Source of the DNA: Choanephora cucurbitarum
Taxonomy: Eukaryota > Mucoromycota > Mucoromycetes > Mucorales > Choanephoraceae
Direction of reading: 5' to 3'
DNA length: 64,000 nt
Assembly (NCBI GenBank): GCA_025331435.1
Contig: JAIWNI010000005.1
Span: 496,001-560,000, forward strand
This document shows positions 9,139 to 20,709 of the stretch, piece by piece (within the stretch, counting starts at the first letter, position 1; every line of letters begins with the position of its first letter). Below the pieces are notes generated by a model. That model was not told the origin of the DNA. It searched no databases and worked only from the letters and a program-made list of their open reading frames with translations. A program made the position numbers and the translations under genes.

Positions 9139-10010
9139 TTACACAATCTTTTCAGTGAAAGAAGTATCTGCTTGCTCAAAGGCTGTTTTGCCTTCTGAAT
9201 CAAGCAAAGTCGTGTCACATCCTTTGGAAACCAAGAATTGTGCTGCATCCAAATGCTCAGCAATACAAGCTAAATGCAATGCTGTATCTTCGTCGTCTGT
9301 CTTCAAATTGATGTCTGCACCAGCTTCAACTAACAACTTGAGTGCATCTGTATAGCCTCGATCAGCAGCAATATGTAATGGCGACAAACCGTCTTGCTTT
9401 GTGTTGATTACTTGAGGGTTTGATTTTATAACTTCGGCTAACTTTTCCAAGTCATAGAGTCGAGTATATCCGAAAACGTCCTGAGTTTCTCTAAACATAC
9501 TTATCTTAGCCTGATTTTCTTCCAATGTTTTTTTCTCTTTTTTTTTTTTCATCGACTTACTCCTCTTCCTTTTCTGTGGCCATACAACTGACAGATACAT
9601 TACTAATACCCTCTGCTTCTTTTAGTTCTTCTGCAGACGGAACATATTCATATTCACCCTGACGCGACCATCCTACATTAAGGCTTTCCACACTATCAAT
9701 GTATTGATTGCGAGCCTCCCGAAAACTAAGGCCCTTGAAGCTTTGCCAGGCGTCATACTTGGCACGAGCTACGAAATCAAATAGTCCAGGCTTATCTATG
9801 TTGCAGTCTCCTACTGTAGCTTGTTTGAAAAGACCGTAAAACTATAAAGCCAGATCATAAAAAGAAATGTAAGATAATGATCGATCTGGTTCGAGGCAAC
9901 ATTACATGTAATTTTTTGTCATTAGGCAGAGGAATTGCATTCTGACTCATATAAGTGAAAGCCTGCTCGAACCACTTGTCTTCTTGACACATTTCGAAAT
10001 CGTCTTCCAT
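9139..10010 (-). CDS. Acyl-CoA-binding protein with ankyrin repeats (ACBD6-like)
   Basis: Three exons, 10010-9906, 9841-9561 and 9490-9139, give 245 residues. Residues about 5-90 are an acyl-CoA-binding domain (WFEQAFTYM, FYGLFKQATVGDCN, ARAKYDAWQSFKGLS). The C-terminal ~110 residues hold ankyrin repeats (DGLSPLHIAADRGYTDAL, DEDTALHLACIAEHLDAA, DSEGKTAFEQA). This order and size match ACBD6, which binds long-chain acyl-CoA and supports protein N-myristoylation in animals; that role here is inferred. Head-to-head with the gene at 10110, with about 100 bp between the start codons. Confidence 0.9.
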
Positions 10011-10109
10011 CTTGATCGTTTTTAGAACAAAGAAAAAAGGAACAAAGAGAAAAAATAATAAGGGGAAGGGAAACTCTTTCTTTTTATCCTGCTGAACTAC
10101 AATAAAATA
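10011..10109. promoter_or_regulatory. Short bidirectional promoter
   Basis: Only 99 bp separate the divergent start codons of the acyl-CoA-binding/ankyrin gene and the Dph6-like gene, so both must be driven from this spacer or from within the opposite gene. It is A/G-rich with no clear TATA box. Confidence 0.55.
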
Positions 10110-10817
10110 ATGACCACAGCAGCTGTTTCCTTTACAGGTGGCAAAGACTGTACGCTAGCCTTGCATAAAGTGAGAAGCCAGAATATCCAAGTGGCTGTCT
10201 TGGTTACCTTCAGTCCTCCATCTACTGATCCTAAATCCTTCAAAGCCCATTCATTGGAGATCATTCAACAACAAGCTAGAGCACTCGGAATAGAACATAC
10301 AGTCTGCATTATTGATGGACCTGACTATTTGACCAGCTATCAGACTCAGATCAGGCTATTGGCAGATCGTTATGGTATCAATACCTTAGTAACGGGCGAT
10401 ATTTTGCCAGTGTGTTCTGACTTTATGGAACGAGCTGTTCAAGACACGGGTGTTGCTCTTATGCGACCTCTTTGGAAACAATCACAATCTTTGTTATTGA
10501 AAGAGATGTGGGAGTCAAACTTTCAAATGCTGATAACATGCACCAATTCAACTAAGATATCTGCTGACATATTAGCACGCGTTGAACATGTATTTGAAGT
10601 TGGGAAGCTCTTGACAAAAGAAGGCATTGATGCAATAAAACATCAAATGGATTCTACTTCGTCGTTCAGTCCGACTGGTGAATACGGCGAGCTTCATACG
10701 ATGGTACTAGATTGCCCTCTTTATAAGTCAAAGCGACTTGAAATAGATCACGAAAAGTTACTTGAAGGGGACTTTATTTATTTGAAAATTAATCAAGTGA
10801 GACTTATTTCTAAATAA
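10110..10817 (+). CDS. Dph6-like PP-loop ATP pyrophosphatase
   Basis: Single exon, 235 residues. The N-terminal PP-loop motif SFTGGKDCTLAL and the C-terminal GEYGELHTMVLDCPLY are those of the ATP-binding family that includes diphthine-ammonia ligase (Dph6), which amidates the diphthamide of elongation factor 2. Family members normally have GGKDS; here Cys replaces Ser. It is the short single-domain form, unlike the long fused yeast Dph6. An adenine-nucleotide alpha-hydrolase of unknown substrate is the alternative. Shares its promoter with the divergent acyl-CoA-binding gene. Confidence 0.78.
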   Translation: MTTAAVSFTGGKDCTLALHKVRSQNIQVAVLVTFSPPSTDPKSFKAHSLEIIQQQARALGIEHTVCIIDGPDYLTSYQTQIRLLADRYGINTLVTGDILPVCSDFMERAVQDTGVALMRPLWKQSQSLLLKEMWESNFQMLITCTNSTKISADILARVEHVFEVGKLLTKEGIDAIKHQMDSTSSFSPTGEYGELHTMVLDCPLYKSKRLEIDHEKLLEGDFIYLKINQVRLISK

Positions 10818-10869
10818 ATAGTTATAGTATGAACATTGTACGAAGAGCTTTCTATTTCTTTCTTTCTTT

Positions 10870-11469
10870 TTATGAGGGAGGAAGTACATTTTCTCTGAAG
10901 AATCGGTTGCGGTCACCAGTGCCACCCCAGAGGACGTTACCCCGGGGAGTATATTCACATGCATAAATATTACCAGATAAGTTAGAACAGTATCTTACAG
11001 CACAGCCTACTTGAGTAGTTGCCTTCCAGACGACTTGAGTGAAATGACCAGTGCTAGAGCTGAAGCCAGGGTTGCTATAATTGTAGAGACTGACTTCATT
11101 GTACCAAGCATTGACTGTGGCATTCCAACCTGGAGTTCTAAGAGCAAGGTTTTCACCGTAAGGACCCTATTGCTAATGTTTAGTTCTACTGTTTGAATAA
11201 TTTAAACAATGTTAAAAAAAAGGGACTAATTAGCTTACTCCACTGTGAGCCCATTGACATCTGTTGACCCATTGTTCAGCAAAAGTAGCTAAAGTATTGT
11301 TCCATGACAATGGTGGAGAAGAGTGTTTGAGACGCAACATGTTATGAGCGTTCAAAATTGTTGCAATATCAGTGGAGGAGACAGCACGTTCAAGTGCTCC
11401 TTCCAAAGAAGCAGCTTGAGAGACAGTCAAGAAAGCAGCAGCCAACGCAACAATAGACGACTTGAGCAT
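10870..11469 (-). CDS. Secreted CAP/SCP (PR-1-like) protein
   Basis: Two exons, 11469-11239 and 11166-10870, encode 175 residues. A signal peptide (MLKSSIVALAAAFLTVSQA) is followed by a complete CAP domain: LNAHNMLRLKHSSPPLSW, WAHSGGPYGENLA, GHFTQVVWKATTQVGCA and a C-terminal YACEYTPRGN. Fungal CAP proteins (Pry-like) bind sterols and fatty acids outside the cell; the role here is inferred. A TATA box lies 64 bp before the ATG. Confidence 0.93.
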
Positions 11470-11524
11470 AATTCAATAAAAGAAAGATTGCTCTATAGTG
11501 CTCAGAAGGCTAGAAGCAGTAACT

Positions 11525-11533
11525 CTTTTTATA
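11525..11533 (-). promoter_or_regulatory. TATA box of the CAP-protein gene
   Basis: Minus strand TATAAAAAG, 64 bp upstream of the start codon at 11469, matching the spacing of similar boxes before FBA1, the GPI-protein gene and the chitin deacetylase gene. Confidence 0.7.
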
Positions 11534-12465
11534 CAAAATGGTTTACATTAAACTCATTGTCCAAGTACACCACTGTTTGCTTAACAGCTTTGATGGTTCG
11601 TTTATTAATCCACAAAGCATAAAAGAAGAGTAAGCCAGTATATCTTGAAAAGAATGTTTGTTGGTTGGAAAGCGTTATATTAAACTTTCTCTGCTTCTTT
11701 TAAAGCAACCGTTATGACTTCAAGTTGCCCCTCTTTTTTTTTCTTTTATAAAAAAAAAGGTACGTATTCTTTGAATGAAAAGCAATTAGTGTCTTTAATC
11801 ACATCAAGTGTGTATGTGATAGACACAGGTAATGTGAAACCTTATTGTCAAGTATTTGTTGGCAGTGCCCGAAAAGAAGTAAACTATGAGTTAAATTAGA
11901 AAAAATAGGCTTTGTTTGATGCAACATATTCTGCAAAAAAGGCAAATTGTCTTTATCGGATTTTATTCTGGTAAGTTTCTATCTTGTTTGCAAATAAAGT
12001 TATTGAATCAGAGGTAGTTTTGCTCACTGTCATTAGCCTCTTTGCAATGATTATGTCAAAAATATGGCCTGACAATCGAATCAATTCTTTTCGGAAGAAT
12101 AGCTTTGAGGTATATAGATCAAGTAACTCTAAACCTGAATAGGCTAATCGTAGGCTTTCTGTTGTTGTTGATTTCACACAAAAAAACATGCATGTTGTAT
12201 CACTAGCTTTTTTTTTGTCTTTATGAGAGTCTATCTTATGTCAAACTATGTCGCCTTGGTTAAAAAGAAAGTAGGTCGTTAACCCATTTAGGTGATTTCA
12301 ATCAACAAGCTAGCTCAGACTGCAAAAACTGTTACATTATTTTATGAAAGGCACAACGATAGAATCCATACAAAAGAGAAGATAGAATGTAAACAGCTAG
12401 ACATTGTTAACAGGAAGAGTAAGCTTCGTCCAAAGCAAGCAACAAGATTTAGAATCAAAAAAAGT
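11534..12465. other. Intergenic, no gene seen
   Basis: AT-rich. A 78-codon minus-strand frame (12189-11953) looks slightly protein-like but has no recognisable domain or splice partners, so it is not called. Confidence 0.6.
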
Positions 12466-14978
12466 TTATTTTTTACACTCTGGCTTATCTTCATATTTTT
12501 TGGCGACTTCTTCGTCTTGCTGTTCCTCAGCAGCTAGTTTATCTGCCACGTCTTTATTTAGCTCATTCTCGTCATCCTTGTTAGCATCGTCCTTCTTCTG
12601 GTCGTCCTTCTTCTGGTCATCTTTCTTAGCATCATCTTTCTTAACATCATCGTTCTTAACATCATCGTTCTTAGTGTCGTCCTTCATCTCAGCATCATTC
12701 TTAGTGTCGTCCTTCATCTCAGCATCATCCTTCTTCTCATCATCGTTCTTAGCGTCGTCCTTCATCTCAGCATCGTTCTTAACATCATCCTTTTTCTCAT
12801 CATCGTTCTTAGCATCGTCCTTCATCTCAGCATCGTTCTTAGCGTCGTCCTTTATCTCATCGTCCTTCATCTTGTCGTCGCTCTTAACATCGTCGTCCTT
12901 CATCTTGTCGTCGCTCTTAACATCATCGTTCTTCTCGTCATCCTTTTTAGCATCGTCCTTTATTTCAGCAGCGTCTTTCATCTCAGCATCGTCCTTAGCA
13001 TCATCCTTTTTCTCGGCATCGTCCTTAGAATCTTTCTTAGTACCATCCTTCTTAGCGTCGTCCTTCTTCTCTTCGTCCTTTTTAGCATCTTTCTTAGCAT
13101 CTTTCTTCTCATCGTCAGCCTTCACGCCCTCTTCTTTTCTTTGTAACTTCATTAGGCGCTTATTTGCCCTGTTGATCATAGACTTTGTGATTTTTGGCTT
13201 ATTACCACACCGATCTTTACCATAACTAATTTTGATATCAGCATATTCAGGTTTTGTCTTGATAGCCACAATGGCTGTCATAGCATCGTTCAAGCTGAGG
13301 AAGTTGACAAAGGCAGTCATTTGTTCCTTCATAACATTCACTTGTTCCGTCTCACCATAGTCAGAGAAGTCCTGGCGCAACTTTTCAGCTGTATAGATAC
13401 TGGTATCAATGCCACCAATATACAGGTTACGTGTAGCTCCATTTTTGATTGCAAAGGCAGTACGTGGTGAGATGGTGGAAGGTTTACCCCATCCTAACTT
13501 GAGCTTTCTGCCGCGGACTGACAGCTGGTACTTTTCGAAATACTCGTAAACACGTTCAGCACTTTCTTCATCAAAAAAGGTCACAAAGGCATTTTGAGTT
13601 GCCTTAAAAAATCGGATCATCAACACGTTACCTCCTTTGATGACATTGCAGAGGTCTTCACAGCCTGCATCGGGATGAATGTTGCCGAAATAGACTGTAC
13701 GTCTGACGTTTGCCAGGTTGTATTCCATGTCATCTGACAAGGGCTCATAAGGAGTTTCGGCATCTGGATGTTGTAGCTTTTGAGGCACAATGCCCAAGGC
13801 TGAATTGTATTGTGTAAACACATCCGTACAATGATCTCGGCCATAACCCACCGTTTTGTCTTTCCATTCAGGGTCTAATCGTAATACACTATTGCACTTG
13901 ATGGCAGATAGAATAGATAGGAAATGAACAAAGGCAATCTTCTTTGGCTTGATGAATCGAATATGTTCAATAGGACCGAACTTCTTGACTTTGCTTCGGA
14001 TAGACTCTTCTGTATCTGTTTCCAGTAGACGGCCTAGATAGACATTACGCGTCGCACCTGCTTCAATCTGGATCTGAAGGGTAGATGAAATAGCCTTGGG
14101 TGAGCCCCAGTTGACTTGAAGGACGACGCCTTTGACAATGAATTTCTTGGTGGTATAGGTTTGAAAGAACGCATTAGCTGCACTGGCATCCAAGAACGTC
14201 AAGAAAGCACAAAAGCGTTCTTTGCTCATACGGAATTGTTCAAGTGCGCCTTGGTGAACGCATTGTAAGATGTCATGGCTAGTGAGTTCTTCTGTTACAT
14301 TGCCAAGGTATATAGTGCGATTAGGCGAGCTGTTGAGTGAGCTTGCGGGTCGTGGTACGATTGCATTTAAGGCAGAAACACCACCAGGGCGCATTGGAGG
14401 TGGAGGTAAATGCATTGGAGGACGAGCACCAGGGAACATATGTGGTGGAGGACGAGCACCAGGGAACATATGTGGTGGTGGGCGAACGCCAGGAAACATA
14501 TGTGGTGGTGGGTGAGCACCGGGGAACATGTGTGGTGGAGGTGGGGGTGGATGAGGATAACCATGAGGTCCTAATCGAGGAACTTGCGAAGCGTGAGGTG
14601 GATGGGCCATATATCCATTTGCGGCTTCAAATGGCATGGGCGTTGTCATGTTAGCCATATGGGGAGGTGGAGGAGGTTGATAGGTATAGGGAATAGGCTC
14701 TGGCTTTTCATCATCACTATTGGTGACAGCAGGAAGATAGATGTCCAATTCGTCAGTGTTTTCAAGGGCCTGTTCTGCGGGTTCTGCTTTTTCATTTGCT
14801 TTCAAGGGTGTGGATCCATATTGAGTTAACAATCCATATTGAGCAAGTTCATCACTAATTTATAGAAAGAAATTAGTCTACAAATCTGATACAGGTAACA
14901 CTGTCATATTTACTTGAAGTCGTCGTAATAGCGTGGCTTCTTTCTCCTTTGAGTTGTTGGATTGTTGAAGCGTTTCAT
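12466..14978 (-). CDS. Four-RRM RNA-binding protein (Nrd1/Msa2-like) with Lys/Asp-repeat tail
   Basis: Exons 14978-14914 and 14854-12466 give 817 residues. The N-terminus holds a Pro-rich repeat (PPPHMFPGA units). Four RRMs follow, arranged as in fission-yeast Nrd1 and budding-yeast Msa2: TIYLGNVTEEL, RNVYLGRLLETD, RTVYFGNIHPDAG and RNLYIGGIDTSIY, with the linking WGSP/WGKPS motifs typical of this family. Family members bind UCUU-type mRNA sites to control differentiation and cytokinesis; inferred here. The last ~235 residues are a polyampholyte of KKDDAKKDD and DAEMKDD repeats. An acceptor-like TTTACAG sits directly before the ATG, so a further upstream exon is possible. Confidence 0.85.
12540..13120. 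repeat. Minisatellite coding the Lys/Asp tail
   Basis: Degenerate tandem units such as CATCGTCCTTCATCTCAG and ATCATCGTTCTTAAC on the plus strand encode alternating acidic and basic residues in the minus-strand RRM protein. The antisense strand is also open over this stretch, a by-product of the repeat. Confidence 0.8.
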
Positions 14979-15481
14979 CTGTAAATATCACTATACAAAA
15001 AGAATACAAAAAGATTAGTTATCTTGTCATCTATCTGTATCTCATATTCTTTTTTAAAAAAACAATAGTACATGCGTATATACACACACAAATTACTATT
15101 CAGTTATCCCAAAGATAATCAGAGAATAAAGATCAAGAGATATTTTATGCTTTGTCAACAATAAGACTAAGAATAAAATGAGAAAATTACCCTCCTGCAA
15201 AGAAAAAAAAAGTATGTAGTTTACAAAGGTGCTTTTTTGTATGTTTTTTTTTGTTATAAGCTTGTATGGCCTGAGAATAAACAACTATAGGATCTTTTGT
15301 TTTGATAAGCGTACTTATGACAACAATTGTATCTCAAGAGAAAAAGACAAAGAAAAAGAAAAGTAGGGTAAGAATAATAATAAAAACGCGTCAAATAGCC
15401 AATCAGAATAAAGTTTATTTTGTATGTGACTTACGCTAGCATAGAAGTAAGACATATAAGAAAATCAGGATACTCTTACTT
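14979..15481. other. Intergenic between two minus-strand genes
   Basis: AT-rich, with poly-A/T runs and a CACACACA stretch near 15080. It may contain the 5' leader of the RRM-protein gene. No coding sequence seen. Confidence 0.6.
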
Positions 15482-16387
15482 TTATCCTCTTTTTACCTGT
15501 ATCATTTTTGACAACAACTTGTCCACCATGCCTCTATCGTTTTCTCTCCATTCGACTGTCCACCGTTCACCATCTTGAAAGCTTTCCATGTCCATCCAAC
15601 TGCCAAAGACAGGTCTATTATCTAATGTGATCTTTCTACCTGATGCAGTAGTGATCGAAACTACTTTACGCGTTCGGAAAGTGGCGATTACATGGATTTT
15701 CTCGGCCAGCGAAAGGCCTGTTTCAGAAGGTAGCACATCAATCCATACACGGTGTTCTGCGTTAATTGATTGTACTGTGATCTGACGTATTTTCTCTAAT
15801 TAGGAAGTATCATTATGATCCTATTCTTATTGTGCTTCTTCAAGAGACTTACTTTCATTTTTCTTTGGCTTTTCTACTGCTGGTTCTTGTGTGACAGGAG
15901 AAGGGGGCTGAGGTGGCATATGAGATGGTTGAGGAGGCATATAGGGTGGTTGATAATAATCCGTCATGGGCGGGTATTCGATATTATGTGCATCCATTGT
16001 TTGTTGCTGAAGATGCTGCTGCGGTGGTATAGATGTCATATCGTACAGTGTTGTTGCATAAGCATAATTTGGATAAGAATGATGAGAATGGCTTAGTGTG
16101 GTATTGTTTAGATAGAAAGGTGGGTGGAAGTTTTCTTCCATCTGTCCTGGTATAACAAAATGTACTGGCTGTACAGTAGGCTCTGCTGGTAGTGGTTTAG
16201 TTGGCCAAGGAGAATTATTCGACATCATAGTCGGAGTTGAAGAATAACGCTTGGTATCTGAAAAAGGTTGAAGTTGTGCATGGCGAGGTTTTCCTGACAT
16301 CTTCCAACTTTCCAGCTGCAAGTTATTTGTTGAAGAAGACGTCTTCCATTGTTCAGACACAGGCCTTGATCGGTTTGTTGTAGGCAT
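15482..16387 (-). CDS. Unknown Pro/Gln-rich protein with conserved-looking C-terminus
   Basis: Exons 16387-15853 and 15795-15482 give 282 residues. The first ~180 are low-complexity (Pro, Gln, Ser, His, Tyr; PPYMPPQPSHMPPQPPSP). The last ~95 look folded and beta-rich (RQITVQSINAEHRVWIDVLP, GRKITLDNRPVFGSW). I do not recognise the family. A strong polypyrimidine acceptor (16398-16399) lies just upstream and a matching donor sits at 16624. If that intron is real, an in-frame ATG at 16647 would add 11 residues at the N-terminus; otherwise it is a 5'-leader intron. Nothing in the neighbours indicates a function. Confidence 0.75.
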
Positions 16388-16895
16388 AATGTAAAGGCTA
16401 AAGTTGAAGAGGAAAAAATAGAAAAAAGAGACAATAGATAACAAAAAAAAAAGAAATAGAATCAAACAAGAAAAGCATTGCTTTTTTCGGCAACTTGTTT
16501 TCAATGTCTCCGGGTCTTTTTTTTCAGTTGTCATGGAAGCAAAAAGACGAGTAACAAACATTTGGTTTTTGGTATCATCGTATCCCTCTTTTTCCTCACT
16601 TTTTCCTTTATTGTTCTCTCTTACTTGTACACTCTTGATAGATCCATTAAAGTCTAATTTGAAATAAACAGCCAAGAAAAAGGGCCTATTATTTGTATGG
16701 TTGACAAGGTATGTAATGATATCTTAAGGTTCGTTTGGTTAGCAAACAATCTTACAGCTTTTTCTCTCTCTCTCTTTCTTTCTCTTCTTTGAGTACGCTA
16801 CATCTACTTCTAACCTGTACTTTAGTCATAATCTTAATAGTTTGTTTCTTCGCAAAAAGAACCCAGTTAAATAAAGGAATAGATATATGTATATA
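16388..16895. other. Leader region and spacer
   Basis: Contains the probable intron 16624-16398 (GTAAGA donor, long pyrimidine tract, TTTAG acceptor on the minus strand) of the unknown Pro/Gln-rich gene, then a CT-rich spacer (about 16760-16800) before the 3' end of SEC22. Confidence 0.55.
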
Positions 16896-17733
16896 TTAGA
16901 AGAAATAATAACGCAACAAGAGAACCAATAGGATAACAGTGGCAATAATGACAGGTGGGCCATATTTACGGTATAATGCTTGCAGATTCAAGTGACGTGC
17001 TTTGTCCTTGAACATCTTTGCACTGTCCTTTAGTTCACCTGAAATGGTACTCATACGATCCAAGCTATCTCCACGCCATAATAAATCCTCCATATTCTTG
17101 GTCATGATACGGGTGACATCTTGAAGGTCTTCATTCAATTTAGCTAAATTACTCTGTGTACGAGTATCTTGATAGATACGCTTTGTCTTTTGCATAAATG
17201 TATCTATCATCCTGATTTTAATAACCTATCTATAGGGTATTTTTCTCTTTCTCTCTTTTTACTCACCAAATTTAACGAAAGCATAAGGTCTTAATCCTGG
17301 CTTCTCTACTTCATTGCCATAACTCATGTTGAATTCCTTAGCAAGTTCTTCGAGATAGCTAAAGGCTAGTTTACGAGGATAGGACTGGTCACAGATACAG
17401 AGGTAACATACACTGCCTTCAATAATATAGCTTGCATACAGATAAATTTCAAAGTTCAATGACGTCCTTTTTCTCTCCCTCCTTCTTGTTAACTTACTGA
17501 AATGCATAACGACCAGATTCAATAGAGCATCTCGGTTCAGAGTTGATGTTGAGACGTTTGAAGATGGTCTTGGCTTGTCCTTTATATTCAGCTAATTCTG
17601 TCTCTACCTACAGTAGATTATTTAGCATATTGAGTCATGTCACTCTTCTTTTCTACTTTACTTGCTCATCGTCCATACTGGCAGCTAATGGTAAGCCATC
17701 AGAAATACGTGCAATAATAGTTGTCTTGACCAT
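16896..17733 (-). CDS. SEC22: ER-Golgi R-SNARE Sec22
   Basis: Four exons, 17733-17662, 17607-17498, 17430-17267 and 17203-16896, give 217 residues (yeast Sec22 is 214). The longin domain starts MVKTTIIARISDGLPLAAS and includes YIIEGSVCYLCICD and LRPYAFVKF. The SNARE motif with the zero-layer Arg (MEDLLWRGDSLDRM) follows, and the protein ends in a transmembrane anchor (PPVIIATVILLVLLLRYYFF). It mediates vesicle fusion between ER and Golgi. HYPK lies just upstream on the same strand. Confidence 0.97.
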
Positions 17734-17922
17734 CTTGGTTCTTTAAAGGAAAAAAAATATATATAGAGAAAGAAAAAAAAAAAGGGTCTGAATGACACGT
17801 ATATTTCTGATGTAATTCCAACTCCACTGAAATACAGACACATGTATGAATAAAACGCGTGTCATTTACTCTCTCTCTTTCTTTTTCTTTTTTCTGCTAT
17901 GTAATACAAGTTTATTCTAAAT

Positions 17923-18349
17923 TTAATGAGCAACTAAATCAGTCAGAGTAGCTACAAGATCACCCTGATGTTTCTTCAGAGCTATTTCTGCTTCAGCCTT
18001 GTTCAGTTGCATCTCTTTGATTAACAATTCAACATCACTCTTGTCCACTGCATGAGCAGGTACTTTGAGTCTATTCAATACATAAGTCTCGGAACAGGCA
18101 GTTGTTTGCATTAGAATCTACTTACTGAACGTGCTTCTTGTGTTCATTAGCCATTGTTTGAAGTTCAACAAGAGACTGCAGAAAATAAGTTTAGTTTTAG
18201 GTTCCTTTTTGTTTGTTCTTATTATTTACCTTGGCAAGTTTTTCAGCAGCTTGTTGTCTAAGGTTGATTTCGTCATTGGCCTTTTTTAAGTCTTTAGGAG
18301 AGCCATGGTCATGGTTACAGTTAGAGTGGTCATGGTGATCGTGTGCCAT
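17923..18349 (-). CDS. HYPK: HYPK-like NatA regulator (UBA domain)
   Basis: Exons 18349-18230, 18175-18126 and 18070-17923 give 105 residues. The N-terminus is His/Asp-rich (MAHDHHDHSNCNHDHG), followed by a helix (NDEINLRQQAAEKLAK) and a C-terminal NAC-type UBA domain (DVELLIKEMQLNKAEAEIALKKHQGDLVATL). This is the HYPK architecture, a ribosome-associated regulator of N-terminal acetyltransferase A. Small genes like this are easily missed. Head-to-head with the gene at 18494 with 144 bp between. Confidence 0.88.
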
Positions 18350-18493
18350 TTTAATTTTTGTTAAGAAAAAAAAAACAAACGAAAAGAAAAATGAAAGGTA
18401 TGTGTGTGCCTTTATTCTAATTAAAACTCAACTAGTCATCAATGCTTTTCCCCCTCCTGTTTCTTTTTTTGCTTTTTCTACTTTTTGATCACT

Positions 18494-19541
18494 ATGGAAT
18501 TTGAAGAAGTACATGACTACATCAACCAAGATAAAACTCAACAAAACCATTCAACTTCTTCATTAGATCATCTTGGTTCACTTGATCAGGTCAATCCTTA
18601 CAATGCCCTGTTTCAACCCTCACAACGAAACACACTTTCTGGCTTTGTCCATCGACTCAGACAGCAGTCAAGCAAGACACGCTTTGTTCGAGAATACAAG
18701 AAGATGGCTAGTTTATTTGACACAACACATCCTGAAGCCTATTCAGAAAAGCCAAAAAGTGATAGCGAGGATGATGGTAAAGGACGATAAGAATGGAAAG
18801 GGAGTAATCTACTGATGAATTCGATAGCTTCTCTCCGAATAAGAGATCGAATGAAACCACATGATGACACTGTGAACCAGTTGGTGATTAAAAAACGACC
18901 TTTAAAGAGAGTAGTGATTAATGAGAGTGCCAATCAAATCTGCGACCATGCTATCTCTTTATCTCCTTATACACCTGATACCTCTATGTAAGTTTCATTG
19001 CTAATCTTAGGTTATAGACTCACAAATGCAACAGAACACTGCCTGAGGCTTTAGATGGGCTAAGGCAGACAATACAGACACTTTACGATAAAATTGAATA
19101 TGAAACAAAGCGTATTCATATGTATCAAGAGGAAATGACACGTTATCGGGATCAATGCGGCTGGATGGACAGCCAGCTAGATGCCATTCATTCCTCCTTT
19201 GACCTATTCTATCGAGATACCATGCCTGAGATGAAAGCACAAAGGGAGCGTATGATTCAGAATGAGCTCAAGGTCAGGATACACCAAAAGAAGCACAAGA
19301 TACAGAAACAGCGTTTTGAAAGATACCGAAAAGTCATGAGCATTGATACCCGATTGACTGAGTTGAAAAAGAAAATACAGGTTGCTTGGAAACAAGATGA
19401 AGTTTGGCTAGGAATTCGTGATTGGGGTTTGTTGTCAGGTAACAGAATTGTCTATGAGACCAATCATTGTGTCTTAAATTATTACTTTCTATAGTGATTT
19501 TGATTGTCCTGATGGTTACTACTTTTGTATGGCAATTTTAA
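18494..19541 (+). CDS. Tail-anchored coiled-coil protein, unknown
   Basis: Exons 18494-18776, 18846-18987, 19035-19438 and 19495-19541 join in frame to 291 residues. The middle is a long helical, coiled-coil-like stretch (LRQTIQTLYDKIEYETKRI, RFERYRKVM...LTELKKKIQ). The short last exon encodes a single C-terminal hydrophobic anchor (SVILIVLMVTTFVWQF), which would place the protein on an organelle membrane facing the cytosol. Family not recognised. The last intron can only be placed because exon 4 restores both frame and membrane anchor. Confidence 0.78.
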
Positions 19542-19603
19542 ACAACCGCAGTCTATTTCCTTCCTTTGTGTATATTTTCTCTTTCTTTCTTTTCTAATAA
19601 TAA

Positions 19604-20615
19604 ATGATGCTGGCACAAAACGATAATCCTTTCCATTCATTAGAACACGATCATGATCCCATCATGGTAGCTGCTCATCTACAGAGCGCAAGTCAGTCCT
19701 CAACCACTACAAATGTGCGATGGCGGTACTGTACTGAAGGCATCCCTCCTATTCAACCTGATTATACCACATTAGAACAACCATTAAATATCATTGCACT
19801 CGGTAGAACAGGCGATGGTAAATCAAGCTTGTTAAACGATATTATCGGCCACCCTGTCTTTAAACAAAAGACATCAACCAAAGTAAACAAAAAGAGGAAC
19901 AAAAGAAAGAGATCTATTGCTTACTTGTTTTATATATAGTCACAGACAAAAGAAATCCAAACCTACACTCATTTCTGGGCACCATTACATCCTTATATGC
20001 ACAATAAGGAGGAATTTGGCTGTCCTGTGCAAGTGATTGACACACCTGGATTTGGTGATTCACAGTTAAGAGACAAAGAGTTCTATCATCCAATTCAACA
20101 GGCCATCATCAAGGCAGCAAATGAAGAAGGGGGGTTGCATTGCATTCTAATGGTCTTTAAGATTACCACCAAGTAAAGTATAAAAAGAAAAGTATCCAGC
20201 AGTTAGCATGACTGATTTATCCATTTGTAGTGCAGACACAGTATTTAAGAGTATTCAAGCGTTGTACGATTTAGTCTCTCCTTTAGTAACACATCATGAT
20301 TTTTGGAGAAATGTATTACTGGTATTTACTCATGTGGATCTAGGCAACGCATTAAATGTACAACGTTATCAGTCACGCAAAGTAGCACTGAAGTCAAAAG
20401 TGAATCAAGCCATTCGTGAGCGATATCATCTAAAACATGATCTACCTATGCTCTGGATTAGTACACAAAAGTTTACTTGTGGGTTTATGAAGGGATTAGG
20501 TCTATGTGATTGTGAGAGAGGCAATCGATATCAATCAGATTGTCGTCGTCGATTATTTGAACAAGTGAGGAAAAGAGCTTCATGTCCACTGTATGGATTA
20601 ACGCAAGTTGAATAA
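19604..20615 (+). CDS. AIG1-type GTPase
   Basis: Exons 19604-19882, 19940-20172 and 20231-20615 give 298 residues. G1 P-loop GRTGDGKSS is at about residues 67-75, G3 DTPGFGD at about 127-133 and G4 THVD at about 204-207, the pattern of the AIG1/GIMAP/Toc family of septin-like GTPases. No transmembrane tail is visible, and a Cys-rich patch (CDCERGNRYQSDC) lies near the C-terminus. Plant and animal relatives act in immunity and on organelle membranes; the fungal role is unknown. Confidence 0.88.
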
Positions 20616-20709
20616 CGAAAGCTTTATTATGATGAGTTAGCCACTGCTTGGTATCGAGTACGAGACTATAAAAGAGGAGTTAAGTAACTCTGTTTGCTTG
20701 TTCAATAAA

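Noticed and set aside
12404..13225. Long plus-strand Ser/Phe-rich frame
   Set aside because: Antisense of the minisatellite coding the Lys/Asp tail of the RRM protein; the repeat lacks stops on both strands.
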